Source of the DNA: Candidatus Obscuribacterales bacterium
Lineage (GTDB): Bacteria; Cyanobacteriota; Vampirovibrionia; Obscuribacterales; Obscuribacteraceae
Reading direction: 5' to 3'
Length of the DNA stretch: 64,000 nt
Assembly (NCBI GenBank): GCA_020634035.1
Contig: JACKCM010000007.1
Span: 1-64,000, forward strand
A program made the translations under genes and the position numbers. The notes under the pieces are model-generated. The model worked only from the letters and a program-made list of their open reading frames with translations. It made no database searches and was not told the DNA's origin. Of the stretch, positions 1 through 8,509 are shown in pieces; within the stretch, counting starts at the first letter, position 1, and every line of letters starts with the position of its first letter.

Positions 1-2
1 TA

Positions 3-614
3 TGTGGTATCAACGTCGCACGCAGTCGTGTCGAGCAGGTCGGTGATAGAGATGTTCTTCTTGTCCAGCGTTTTGACCGGACAAAAGTTGCCGGGGGCTA
101 CTTGAAAGCACGGATGATAAGTGCGCTCGCTTTGCTGCGCGCCGAGGACTCTGTCTCTCAACGGAAAAACTGGTCCTATGTGCAGCTTGCTGAGACGATG
201 AGGAAAGTCGTCGCTGATCCAAAAAACGATTTGGAAGAACTGTTTAGACGAGCTTGTTTTAATGCCTTGATTTCAAACATTGATGACCATCCACGCAACC
301 ATGCTTTTATTGCGTTGGATCAGGGTTGGAGGCTTTCTCCTGCATATGATCTGACGCCATCACCAGGAGTGCCTAAAGAGAGGCGTGATCTTGCTATGGA
401 GCTAGGTGACCTCGGGCGCTTTGCTAATGAGCGCAACATACTTTCTCAGAGTTCTCGATATCTCCTTGATCTGGAAAGAGCCCGGGCAATTCTGGCTGAA
501 GTGAAGTCTGTGGTCAAAGGAGACTGGTATCGTGTTGCCCGGGCTCATGGAGTAAGTGAATCTGATTGCGATACTATAAAGAGTGCTTTTGCGTATGAAG
601 GTTTCGAGTACTAG
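3..614 (+). CDS. HipA-like kinase, C-terminal part (cut by left edge)
   Basis: The reading frame is already open at base 3, so the start lies outside the window. The visible part carries the HipA-type signature: a VQRFDR strand (about bases 72-90), the catalytic-loop motif DDHPRNHAF (about 285-310) and the metal-binding YDLTP motif (about 345-360). HipA proteins are Ser/Thr kinases; E. coli HipA phosphorylates glutamyl-tRNA synthetase and causes growth arrest and persistence, normally restrained by a HipB DNA-binding partner. Whether a HipB gene or domain precedes it cannot be seen. The first in-frame ATG at 102 is internal to the conserved domain and is not the true start. It ends 17 bases before the convergent helicase gene. 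Family call is firm; target unknown. Confidence 0.85.
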   Translation, partial: CGINVARSRVEQVGDRDVLLVQRFDRTKVAGGYLKARMISALALLRAEDSVSQRKNWSYVQLAETMRKVVADPKNDLEELFRRACFNALISNIDDHPRNHAFIALDQGWRLSPAYDLTPSPGVPKERRDLAMELGDLGRFANERNILSQSSRYLLDLERARAILAEVKSVVKGDWYRVARAHGVSESDCDTIKSAFAYEGFEY

Positions 615-631
615 CGGTTCTGTGTTCTTGC

Positions 632-2917
632 TCAGTTGTCTGTGCTAGTAGAGATTTGCCGCAGTCTATGGGCGAGAGCCGTCAGTCTCGTGGCGGAGCG
701 TTTGTTCTTGACCGCCATGGCCAGTGCTCGCGGTTGGCCGACCACCACCACCAGTTTTTTGCCCCGGGTAACACCCGTATAAAGGAGATTGCGCTCAAGC
801 ATCATATAGTGCTGGGTGGCAAGCGGTATCACCACGGCAGGGTATTCGGATCCCTGGGATTTGTGGATTGATGCGGCATAAGCAAGAGAGACCTCGTCCA
901 GTTCGCTGAATTCATACTTCACCTCTCGACCGTCGAATTCTATCAAAAGCTCGGACTCTTCCGGGTCGATACTGGTAATGGTGCCGATGTCACCGTTGAA
1001 GACCTCTTTGTCATAGTTGTTGACGGTCTGAATTACTTTGTCTCCGGCGCCGTAGCTCCAGCCATATTTTGAAACTTTCGGACCCTTGTCTTTGTTGAGG
1101 CGTTTTTGCAGTTCGATATTGAGAGAGCGACTGCCGAGACCGCCTCTATTCATAGGGGTCAGAACCTGAATGTCTTTTATGGGATCGAGACCGAATCTTT
1201 TGGGAATGCGTTCACAAACAGCCTGCATAATGCGCTCGCTAATAACATCGGGGTTTTCGGCGGCGACGAAATAGAAGTCGCTCAATTCTTCTTCTTTCTC
1301 TTTTTCTTGATTGAGTGGCATTTCGCCTTCGTTTATGCGGTGCGCGTTGACGATTATTTTAGATGTAGCAGCCTGGCGGAAGATCTCGGTAAGCCTCACC
1401 ACCGGTATCACATCCGAGGCTATGATATCAGCCAGCACCGCGCCCGGACCCACCGAGGGAAGCTGATCTACGTCGCCGACCAGAAGCAGGGCGGCGTTAT
1501 TTGGCACAGCCGCCAGAAGCTGGTTCATAAGAGTGATGTCGATCATCGAAGCTTCGTCGACCACAAGAATATCGGCTTCCAGTGGGTTGTGCTGGTTGCG
1601 TTTGAATCCGAACATTTTGGGATCGAACTCCAGCAATCTATGTATGGTCTTAGCCTCCATACCGGTTGATTCCGCCAGTCTTTTGGCGGCTCTTCCTGTT
1701 GGGGCGCAGAGCAAAACTCTCGCACTTTTGGCCGAGATTATTTTGAGGATGCTCTTCACCAGAGTGGTTTTGCCCACCCCGGGACCACCGGTTATTACCA
1801 GAACTTTTTTCTTGACCGCAAGATCGATGGCTCTTTTTTGTGATTCAGAAAGCTTGATTCCGGCTTTCTCTTCTACCCAGGGAATCGCCGCCTCCACATC
1901 TAGTTCTGCCCAGGGCGGCGAACCGGCGGTAAGGCGAGCCAGGCTCTCGGCGGCGCCGACTTCGGCGCGATGGAGATTGCGCAGATAGAAGATTCTCTCA
2001 CCTTCTATCTCTTCTTCTATGATATTGCCCGCTTTGACTTCGGTGTCGATGGCGGTGGCGGTAAGTTCGGTGTCTATACCGAGCAATTCTGCCGATTTGT
2101 CTATAAGGTTCTGAAATTCGCAGGCACAGTGCCCTTCGCCTGAGAGCTCTTGCAATACATGACGCACGCCGGCCTCGGCTCTGATGAGAGAGTCATGGGG
2201 TATACCGAGCTTCTGGGCGATGGTGTCGGCGGTTTTGAAGCCGATGCCATGAATGTCCAGCGCCAGTCTGTAAGGGTTCTCCGAGACCTTAGCAATCGCC
2301 TGGTGACCATAGGTTTTGTATATGCGCACCGCCCGTGATGTGCCTACTCCGTAAGACTGAAGGAAGACCATGATCTCGCGAATAGCCTTCTGCTCTGCCC
2401 AGCCTTTGACCACCATGTCTTTGCGGGTTTTTCCTATGCCGGGCAATTCGGTCATGCGCTGGGGAGTCTCTTCTATGACTTCGAAGACCTTTTCTCCAAA
2501 GGCTTTCACGAGCTTCTTAGCGAAATGAGGTCCTATTCCTTTGATCATGCCCGACCCAAGATATTTTTCGATTCCTTCTAACGTGCTGGGCGGTACCACA
2601 CTCAAATGGTTGGATTTGAACTGCAGTCCATAGTTCTTGTCGTTGAACCAGACCCCTTTGCAGTCTATGTATTCTCCCGGTGATATCGTGGCGGCTCGTC
2701 CGGTGACCGTGACCAGCTCTCTTTGACCGCGCACCTTGACTTTTAAAACACAAAAGCCGCTCTCTTCGCTGTGGAAGGTTACTCTCTCCACCGCTCCGCC
2801 CAGGGTCTCTTCTTTTACTTCCATCGAAGAGTTGCCCGCAGCCGCATTTGCAGCTGTGCCAGGCTGCGAGCTTTGCTGACTCTCTGTTTTGTGCTTTCGA
2901 TGGGGACCTGGGTTCAT
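632..2917 (-). CDS. recD2: RecD2-type ATP-dependent DNA helicase (SF1, RecD/TraA family)
   Basis: A 761-residue protein, near the usual size for RecD2 enzymes that act without RecBC. After a polar N-terminus of about 35 residues come an OB-like strand region and helix-hairpin-helix segments (ELPGIGKTRKDMV, DIHGIGFKTAD, about residues 155-240). The SF1 motor follows: Walker A GGPGVGKTT (about 378), Walker B DILVVDEASMID, a motif with GDVDQLPSVGPG, and the C-terminal UvrD-like motif AASIHKSQGSEYPAVV. These enzymes unwind DNA 5' to 3' and take part in repair and replication-fork restart. All motor motifs are intact. The kinase gene on the same strand ends 66 bases upstream, so the two may share a transcript. 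The gene converges with the HipA-like gene. Confidence 0.93.
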   Translation of the reverse strand: MNPGPHRKHKTESQQSSQPGTAANAAAGNSSMEVKEETLGGAVERVTFHSEESGFCVLKVKVRGQRELVTVTGRAATISPGEYIDCKGVWFNDKNYGLQFKSNHLSVVPPSTLEGIEKYLGSGMIKGIGPHFAKKLVKAFGEKVFEVIEETPQRMTELPGIGKTRKDMVVKGWAEQKAIREIMVFLQSYGVGTSRAVRIYKTYGHQAIAKVSENPYRLALDIHGIGFKTADTIAQKLGIPHDSLIRAEAGVRHVLQELSGEGHCACEFQNLIDKSAELLGIDTELTATAIDTEVKAGNIIEEEIEGERIFYLRNLHRAEVGAAESLARLTAGSPPWAELDVEAAIPWVEEKAGIKLSESQKRAIDLAVKKKVLVITGGPGVGKTTLVKSILKIISAKSARVLLCAPTGRAAKRLAESTGMEAKTIHRLLEFDPKMFGFKRNQHNPLEADILVVDEASMIDITLMNQLLAAVPNNAALLLVGDVDQLPSVGPGAVLADIIASDVIPVVRLTEIFRQAATSKIIVNAHRINEGEMPLNQEKEKEEELSDFYFVAAENPDVISERIMQAVCERIPKRFGLDPIKDIQVLTPMNRGGLGSRSLNIELQKRLNKDKGPKVSKYGWSYGAGDKVIQTVNNYDKEVFNGDIGTITSIDPEESELLIEFDGREVKYEFSELDEVSLAYAASIHKSQGSEYPAVVIPLATQHYMMLERNLLYTGVTRGKKLVVVVGQPRALAMAVKNKRSATRLTALAHRLRQISTSTDN

Positions 2918-2983
2918 TGCACCTTGCTCTTGAGCTTAATGATTTTACCTCTTTAGCAATAGGGTTGCATGAACATCATCTTG

Positions 2984-3874
2984 TCAGTACCTGTGTGCCT
3001 TTTCGGTGGCTACCTCTAGCTCCGCTGCCAGCTCTGCCATAGATTGATATCGGTCTGACGGCGATTTTTCCAGGCATTTGAGCACGATTTCCTCTATTGC
3101 CGGATCTATCTCGGCATCACCGGCTATAGCAGATGGTTTCTCTACCGGAGAGGATACCTGCTTCATCATGATTGCCATCGGATATGGTGCGTTGAACGGT
3201 GGCTGTCCGGTGAGCAGTTCGTACATTATGCAGCCCAGGCTGTAGACATCGGATCGACAGTCTATGCCTTTGCCTTTGCATTGCTCCGGACTCATATAGG
3301 CAGGACTGCCTACTGCCGTTCCTTCCTGGGTCAATCGCGAATCGCTGCTTTCTTCTGCGATGAATTTCACCAGCCCGAAGTCTATGATACGCACTTGCTC
3401 CGGCGGGCAGCCCGGGATATTTGTCAGTAGAATATTGCGCGGCTTTAAGTCTCTGTGAACGATGCCGGAACTATGCGCGTAGTCCATGGCGGCACAGACT
3501 TGCAAAGTAATGCTTGAAAGGCGCTGTAACTCCAGCCTTACTTCTCGATCCAGGAGTTTTTCCAGGCTGGTGCCATCCACATATTCTGCTACATAAAAGG
3601 GCTTGCCGTCAGGTAAAACGCCGAATTCATGCAAAGTGACAAGATTGTCATGGGAGAGTCTGCTCAGCGCCAGGGCTTCTCTTTCGAAGCGCTTCCTGGC
3701 TTCTTCCATCGCCAGGTCCTGAGCACGGAATATCTTCATGGCATGGAGGGCATCGTCCTTGCTCGAACGCACTAAATAGACCAGACCATTGCTACCGGTG
3801 CCAAGGCTTTCAACCACTTCGTAGTGCTCGTAAATTACTTCACCGGGAGAGGCGTAGTCTTCACTCCAATCCAT
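2984..3874 (-). CDS. Ser/Thr protein kinase, soluble, eukaryotic-like
   Basis: A 296-residue single-domain kinase of the bacterial PknB-like type. With the ATG at 3874 as start, the glycine loop GTGSNG lies at residues 25-30, the ATP-anchoring lysine at 47, the catalytic HRDLKPRN at 140-147, DFG at 165-167, and SPE replaces APE. All catalytic residues are present, so it should be active. There is no membrane segment or sensor domain. A longer frame opens at 3979, but the ATG at 3874 has AGAGG seven bases upstream and gives a normal N-terminus, so it was chosen. The gene points towards recD2. The substrate is unknown; FHA-like domains of the giant protein in this window are possible readers of its phosphothreonines (inference). 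Confidence 0.9.
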   Translation of the reverse strand: MDWSEDYASPGEVIYEHYEVVESLGTGSNGLVYLVRSSKDDALHAMKIFRAQDLAMEEARKRFEREALALSRLSHDNLVTLHEFGVLPDGKPFYVAEYVDGTSLEKLLDREVRLELQRLSSITLQVCAAMDYAHSSGIVHRDLKPRNILLTNIPGCPPEQVRIIDFGLVKFIAEESSDSRLTQEGTAVGSPAYMSPEQCKGKGIDCRSDVYSLGCIMYELLTGQPPFNAPYPMAIMMKQVSSPVEKPSAIAGDAEIDPAIEEIVLKCLEKSPSDRYQSMAELAAELEVATEKAHRY

Positions 3875-4064
3875 AATTAGACCTCTGAGCCGATTATCTA
3901 CTTGCCCGGAATGAATCCTGCTACCTGCATTGTTATATCTACCCGGTAAGCAGCTAATTAATTCTGGCAACAATGACAATGGTTCGGTTTCGCAATAATT
4001 TACCGATCGGTCATAATATTCTGCGCCGCAAAGTTAGTAATTTATCGCTGTCCGGAGATTAATC

Positions 4065-5171
4065 TTGAGAACTTTGAAATTGCCAGGTTCATCCTGTTTA
4101 TCTGTTTCATCTATTTCTGCCCTGCCGGTGAGAGCATGCGCTTGTCTGGTCGCCATCGCGTTGATTCTGCTTGCTGTCGCCGTAAACCCTGTCTGCGCTG
4201 CCGGAGCCTCAGGCAAGACCTATGTGAAAAGCTACAAAGGCACGATTTCAAAGTACAAAATCTCTATGACCCTTAATCTGGCTGGCGAAAAGGTCACCGG
4301 GACCTATTCTTATGATCATGTCGGCAAGCCTATCAAGCTCAAGGGTGAATGGATGCGGTCGGGGCTCTTTTCGCTGCCCGGAGACAACTGCACAATCAGC
4401 GAGTTTGATGCTTCCGGCAAGAGCACGGGCAAGTTCGAAGGCGCTCTCACTGACTATGAATTCTTCGGCAACTGGAAAGCAGGTAAAAAGTCGTTGCCCT
4501 TCTCTCTGGTGGCGGCAGATTCTAGAGGAGCCGGCTCGGCTGGACTGATTCGAAAAAGTCATGCTAAATACAAAACCGAGCAGCATGATGGAATCGTCCA
4601 GTATCCAGTGGTTACTGTTGCGAATAAGGCAGTGGAGAAGAAGCTTGCCAGTGCGCTGGTTTTCGAGAAGATTCACGACCCAGATCTTAAAGGCTGGCTT
4701 TCGAACGCCGACTATTATGTAATGTACAACCGGGACAATCTGCTTGATGTCATTTACTGGGCCGATGGATTCGGTGCTTATCCGGAGGCGTATTTCAAGA
4801 CTATTAGGCTGAGTCTGAAAACGGGTGCAAAGTTGCCTGCCGCAGGGATATTCAAAAAGGAGCGCCTGGGTGACCTGGTGAAACTGGTTGATACTGCGAT
4901 GCAGAACAAGATTAAGCTCAAGCTCAAAGAGGACGTGCCGGCAGAAGACGCCTCTATGTTCAAAGAGCAGCTCAATAATGCCCATTTCACCATGAAAGAG
5001 ATCGATTCATTCTGTGTGGGTGGCGAGGGAATCACGTTCTACTATGAGTTCGGATTCCCTCATATATCTCGCTGCTACGAGCCCGAGGGTTTTTTCTTCT
5101 TCCCGTACAGTCAGCTGCAAGGCTATCTGAGAGCCGATGGCCCCCTGGGGCATTATGTCAAGGGTAAGTAA
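4065..5171 (+). CDS. Exported protein with RsiV-like DUF3298 domain
   Basis: A 368-residue protein with an export signal: basic start, then a hydrophobic run (about residues 22-44) ending in VCAAGA, a plausible signal-peptidase site. The middle (about 50-160) has repeated beta-strand motifs of the GTYSYDHVGKPIKLKGEW kind. The C-terminal part (about 180-368) resembles the DUF3298 fold known from RsiV anti-sigma factors: a lysozyme-inhibitor-like domain ending in FCVGGEGITFYYEFGFP and FPYSQLQGYL. The start is TTG at 4065, supported by GGAGA six bases upstream. It is divergent from the kinase gene. It probably works outside the cytoplasmic membrane; its ligand is unknown. No transmembrane anchor or sigma-binding region is seen, so an anti-sigma role is not supported. 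Confidence 0.7.
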   Translation: MRTLKLPGSSCLSVSSISALPVRACACLVAIALILLAVAVNPVCAAGASGKTYVKSYKGTISKYKISMTLNLAGEKVTGTYSYDHVGKPIKLKGEWMRSGLFSLPGDNCTISEFDASGKSTGKFEGALTDYEFFGNWKAGKKSLPFSLVAADSRGAGSAGLIRKSHAKYKTEQHDGIVQYPVVTVANKAVEKKLASALVFEKIHDPDLKGWLSNADYYVMYNRDNLLDVIYWADGFGAYPEAYFKTIRLSLKTGAKLPAAGIFKKERLGDLVKLVDTAMQNKIKLKLKEDVPAEDASMFKEQLNNAHFTMKEIDSFCVGGEGITFYYEFGFPHISRCYEPEGFFFFPYSQLQGYLRADGPLGHYVKGK

Positions 5172-5246
5172 TCTATAGCTGCGGGTGAGCATCATATATG
5201 GTGCCGGTTTTTCTAGGATTTTTTCTGTCTCCCAGGCAGAAATTTA

Positions 5247-5276
5247 TTGACAGGCACATACAGATGTATGTATAAT
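5247..5276 (+). promoter_or_regulatory. Consensus sigma70 promoter
   Basis: A perfect -35 box TTGACA at 5247-5252 and a perfect -10 box TATAAT at 5271-5276 are separated by 18 bases. Transcription would begin near 5283. This is the best promoter match seen in the window. No gene starts within 300 bases downstream, so it drives either a long leader for the DUF4239 gene or an independent RNA. Confidence 0.75.
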
Positions 5277-5282
5277 CTGTAT

Positions 5283-5485
5283 ATAGGTAAGTTGCTAGAT
5301 GTAGTCACCTCCGATACTGCTGTCTGCTACGCAAGCATAACCTGTGCGCGAGTGTTGCCCGGGGCCCTCGCGTCAGGTTTTGTAGGTCCGTGCGTTGAGA
5401 GACCGGCAGGTATTTCTGCTGGAATGGTTTTCGGCGGCTTCAATAGTTCGATTCCTGCTGCTTCCCACTGGCAACTAAAAATTGG
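5283..5485 (+). ncRNA. Candidate structured RNA or long 5' leader
   Basis: This stretch of the 432-base gap between the DUF3298 and DUF4239 genes begins at the expected start site of a consensus promoter. Three pairings are visible. The ends can pair: 5290-5298 with 5468-5476 (AGTTGC against GCAACT in the core). A long arm is formed by AACCTG (5339-5344) plus CGCGAG (5347-5352) pairing with CTCGCG (5367-5372) plus CAGGTT (5374-5379), with CTAC/GTAG outside it. A second hairpin pairs 5403-5409 with 5416-5422. About 200 bases closed by an end-to-end stem would suit a 6S-like RNA, but no family-specific motif was recognised, so the identity is open. A 105-codon frame overlapping it (5247-5564) starts inside the -35 box and is not believed. 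Confidence 0.35.
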
Positions 5486-5603
5486 AGTGGCTTGCTTTCA
5501 TCCTCGAGTTCAACTCGAAATAGCTAATGACCAGACTTTACTATTGTCTTTGAAGCGGTCATAATTTCGGTCGTTATCTCGGTTTATAGATAAAGGTTCC
5601 CGG

Positions 5604-6464
5604 ATGGAAGGTATACCTTCAATTTTCAGTCTCAGCGCCGTAGCGGCTATACTCGCTGCGGTCGGCTTCTTTGTAGTGCAGCGCTTTGTCAAGCCTATTG
5701 ATATGGAAACACATCAGGGCTTCTTAGATGCCATGTTGAGCATAGTCGGAACCCTGGTTTCTATATTGCTCGGACTGCTGGTGGCAGCCGCATTAGAAGA
5801 CTATGAGGCTCTTGAAGTAAGCGTCGATAAAGAAGCCGCCTCGGTGGCGCATGTTTTTCGAATCACCGCAGGACTGCCCGCCGAAACTCGCGATCGAATC
5901 CAGGGTGTTTGCATGACCTACTGTGAACAGGTGGTCAATGACGACTGGCCGATTATGGAGAAGGGAAAGATTCCCCACGAGAGCTTCTTTACCCTGAGCA
6001 AGCTGGTGAACGAGGCGGCTATCTTCGAGCCGAAGACCGAAGGGCAGAATAACCTTCATGCCGAATTGCTGTCTGCGGTATCGGATATAGTGGACTATCG
6101 TCGGGACAGAATGCTTGTCTTGCACAGCAACCGCCAGCAGAACTTGATGCCTGTGCTTTTGATGTGTTCGATTATCGTTCTGGTTTTTGCTTATCTTTAC
6201 ACCCGAAGAGGGACCATCTTTCATGGTGTTTTAATCAGTATGGTAGCCATCGCCCTTGGTGCTAATCTCGGGCTGGTTTATGTCCTTACCAATCCGTTTA
6301 AAGCCGACTGGAAGATTCAGCCCCGTGGTTTTATCTTGAACAAGAAGGCTCTCGAACAGCTCCGCTCCAGACCAGAGTTGATGAAGTTGTACCATCTAAA
6401 GTCCGATGCTCCCGCACCATCGAGCAGCGTCTCCGAGCCTGCGCCCACTGGCAAGAAGCAATAG
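5604..6464 (+). CDS. DUF4239-type membrane protein
   Basis: A 286-residue protein with four predicted membrane segments: about residues 8-26, 44-64, 190-208 and 212-232. Between the second and third lies a helical soluble part with DYEALEVSVDKEAASVAHVFR and MTYCEQVVNDDWPIMEKGK, the pattern of the DUF4239 (bestrophin-like) family. The C-terminus is proline/serine-rich and polar. The family's function is unknown; an ion-channel role is only suggested by the distant bestrophin likeness. The start ATG at 5604 has AAAGG eight bases upstream. It lies 320 bases downstream of a strong promoter. Confidence 0.72.
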   Translation: MEGIPSIFSLSAVAAILAAVGFFVVQRFVKPIDMETHQGFLDAMLSIVGTLVSILLGLLVAAALEDYEALEVSVDKEAASVAHVFRITAGLPAETRDRIQGVCMTYCEQVVNDDWPIMEKGKIPHESFFTLSKLVNEAAIFEPKTEGQNNLHAELLSAVSDIVDYRRDRMLVLHSNRQQNLMPVLLMCSIIVLVFAYLYTRRGTIFHGVLISMVAIALGANLGLVYVLTNPFKADWKIQPRGFILNKKALEQLRSRPELMKLYHLKSDAPAPSSSVSEPAPTGKKQ

Positions 6465-6501
6465 CCTGTCCTGGAGATTGTTCTTCTTTTGGCCTGTGGT
6501 A

Positions 6502-7191
6502 TCACATTCTCTGTGCAGTGGTTCCACCGAACATCAGCCAGGTGCTTCCGTCTTTATTGCGGTGAAATGATGCACTCCAGGGGCGGTTGGTCGACCGAGG
6601 TTGACCTCCATAATTGTCCACTCTGTGGAAGGTGCCTGTGTAGCTTGTAACTGCAAGGTTATAGGACTTGTCTATAGAAGGCGCGCCCGGACCAAAGTCG
6701 ATTACTTCCTGGGTGTTATTGTTATTGGCTGCGTTCACCGCTCGATAGCCGTTGCCTTGCTTCTGCACAATATAGGTGTTTCCAGCCTGGCTCCAGGATC
6801 CTATGATCATATCCGATGGTATCGGCTGAAGTCCGGGGGTATTTGAATTGTCTAGAGCATTCGCGCCCAAGACAGGCTTGCCGGAGGCTTTATCCAGGGA
6901 GGAGGTCGTTCCACCGACACCTGCATTGCTTGAACCGGACGGTGGACTGGTCACAGAACCGGGTTTTCTTGGCTCGTTGCCATAGTGCAGAAAACCTTGC
7001 TTAATTAGCTTCTGCACCTCTGGGGGGTGGTTGTAGCGCGGCGCCTTTTGATTCAACAAAAGAACACCGGGTGGCTTCGTCAGAACCCCTTTCGGGGAAC
7101 TTGTCTTGCCTGTCTCTTCTCCTGCTGCCGGAGCGAAAGTGAGAGCGAAACCAGCTGCGATAGACGCTATCAGTAGAATAATATTTCTCAT
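6502..7191 (-). CDS. Small exported protein of unknown function
   Basis: A 229-residue protein with a clear signal peptide (MRNIILLIASIAAGFALTF, cleavage probably near APAAGEE). A Gly/Ser/Pro-rich linker (about residues 85-125) leads to a C-terminal domain starting IIGSWSQAGNTYIVQKQGNGYRAVN (about 129-150), which looks like a small beta-barrel of the lipocalin-like G-W kind. The start has a strong GGGAGGA site seven bases upstream. The next gene on the same strand, at 7423-8388, seems to have a related C-terminal domain (IILGVWRL, then NNTYVAVLREN), so the two may be distant paralogues. No function is recognised. The C-terminus of the neighbouring DUF4239 gene converges on it. Confidence 0.6.
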   Translation of the reverse strand: MRNIILLIASIAAGFALTFAPAAGEETGKTSSPKGVLTKPPGVLLLNQKAPRYNHPPEVQKLIKQGFLHYGNEPRKPGSVTSPPSGSSNAGVGGTTSSLDKASGKPVLGANALDNSNTPGLQPIPSDMIIGSWSQAGNTYIVQKQGNGYRAVNAANNNNTQEVIDFGPGAPSIDKSYNLAVTSYTGTFHRVDNYGGQPRSTNRPWSASFHRNKDGSTWLMFGGTTAQRM

Positions 7192-7422
7192 TATATAGTC
7201 CTCCCGAGCCTGAGGAGTCGGCTCTTATATTTTCGCTCATTGCGCTATCAGGGGCATGCATACATAGGATGATTTTGTTGATTTCGATAGGCAGTGCAGT
7301 TCCAGCCGCACAGTTATGCGGCCAGTCAATAGATTGATTCGATTCGGAGAGTAATAACCCGGGTGAATCCATCTTAAGGGTAGAAAGGTAGATGAGTTAG
7401 TTGAGGCAAGGGCTGATGGATA

Positions 7423-8388
7423 CTACTTTTGAAGCAAAGTTCTTTTGGGTACTACCCTTTCCCAGTCAAGCACTTCGTCTCCTGCTATCGATACCATTTT
7501 TCTGCCTGCCACAGTAACGCTCACGTTTGATATCAAAGGCAGCCCATCATCGGTAAATCCATACTCTTTGCCTTTGAAGATCTGAGTATAGTCCGCCTTC
7601 GGAGGTGGGGTCACCACAAATATCGTGGCATTAGATTTATAGTAGTTGAGGCGGTTTTCACGCAACACTGCTACGTAAGTGTTGTTGTTTTTGTTCTTGA
7701 TAAATTCTATGGTCGAGTTGTTGTTTTCTGTGGTCAGGCGCCAGACTCCAAGAATGATTTGATCGGTAAGGGCAACATCGGCACCGCCAGTCAGAGCTTT
7801 TATCTCTCGAATCAGTCTTTCTTTCTCTTTCTTCAATTCACCGGTAGATTTCTCTAGCTTATTTGAATCGTCAATTATTCTACTCATTTTATTCCTGAGT
7901 TGTGTGTTGATTTCGCGCAACTCTGCCGGGGTTCTGATCTGAAATTTGCCTCCGGCAATAGTAATCGGTTTCCAGGTCTGATACTTGTTTTTGTCACTAC
8001 TCAAAGCGTCAAAGGCGGTTTTCGTCCAGATCTCATCTTTTGCAAACGGTTGTCTCTGCAGAGCCAGATAAGCTGCCATCTCTGGTTTCTCCTGAAGAGC
8101 AATGGCAGCTTCTTTTCTCTGGCTGTAATTTCTGAGTGCGTTATATGTAATGACGAAATCGCGCATGTCAAGTCGATTTCTGTTCAAGCGTTCTGTTTGC
8201 AAGCGGAGCTCTTTGTCAATCGAGTTTATTTTTTGTTCTCTCGATTGGATTTCGGACTGGTGGGTGGTGGTGCCCTGGGTGCTCGGTAGAGCTTGGCCAT
8301 AAACCTGGGGATGGACAGTTGAAATCGCCACTGAAAGCGCTATCAATGTCAGTATTCGCTTGGGTCTCGACAAATGCTTATGGATCAT
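7423..8388 (-). CDS. Exported coiled-coil protein of unknown function
   Basis: About 321 residues from the ATG at 8388. A basic start and hydrophobic segment (ILTLIALSVAISTV) form a signal peptide ending near VYGQA. Residues about 45-70 and 165-195 are charged helices likely to form coiled coils. The C-terminal part begins IILGVWRLTTENNNS and resembles the end of the preceding small exported protein. The start is uncertain: GGAGG lies 13 bases before the ATG at 8388, while in-frame GTG codons at 8391 and 8397 are nearer to it, and the frame stays open to 8445. All choices keep the signal peptide. No known function. Confidence 0.6.
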   Translation of the reverse strand: MIHKHLSRPKRILTLIALSVAISTVHPQVYGQALPSTQGTTTHQSEIQSREQKINSIDKELRLQTERLNRNRLDMRDFVITYNALRNYSQRKEAAIALQEKPEMAAYLALQRQPFAKDEIWTKTAFDALSSDKNKYQTWKPITIAGGKFQIRTPAELREINTQLRNKMSRIIDDSNKLEKSTGELKKEKERLIREIKALTGGADVALTDQIILGVWRLTTENNNSTIEFIKNKNNNTYVAVLRENRLNYYKSNATIFVVTPPPKADYTQIFKGKEYGFTDDGLPLISNVSVTVAGRKMVSIAGDEVLDWERVVPKRTLLQK

Positions 8389-8509
8389 CACTTTCACGAT
8401 GCCTCCTCTGTCGGTCGCAAGGTATCTGATATCAGATAAAAGCATGCCTCATATTTTTTCCTTCGACATGGTGCTTTAGAATGATTTTTCTGGTTAAGAA
8501 ATCAGTTTG

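Noticed and set aside
4248..4985. A 245-codon frame opposite the DUF3298-type gene
   Set aside because: It is antisense to a gene with signal peptide and recognisable domain, and has no family likeness.
5440..5475. tRNA-like T-arm (GTTCGATTCC) suggesting a tRNA or tmRNA end
   Set aside because: The flanking bases do not pair into a T-stem, no acceptor partner was found upstream and no CCA follows.
5247..5564. A 105-codon frame on the plus strand
   Set aside because: Its TTG start is inside the -35 box of a consensus promoter, the composition is unlike a protein, and the bases are better explained as a structured RNA or leader.
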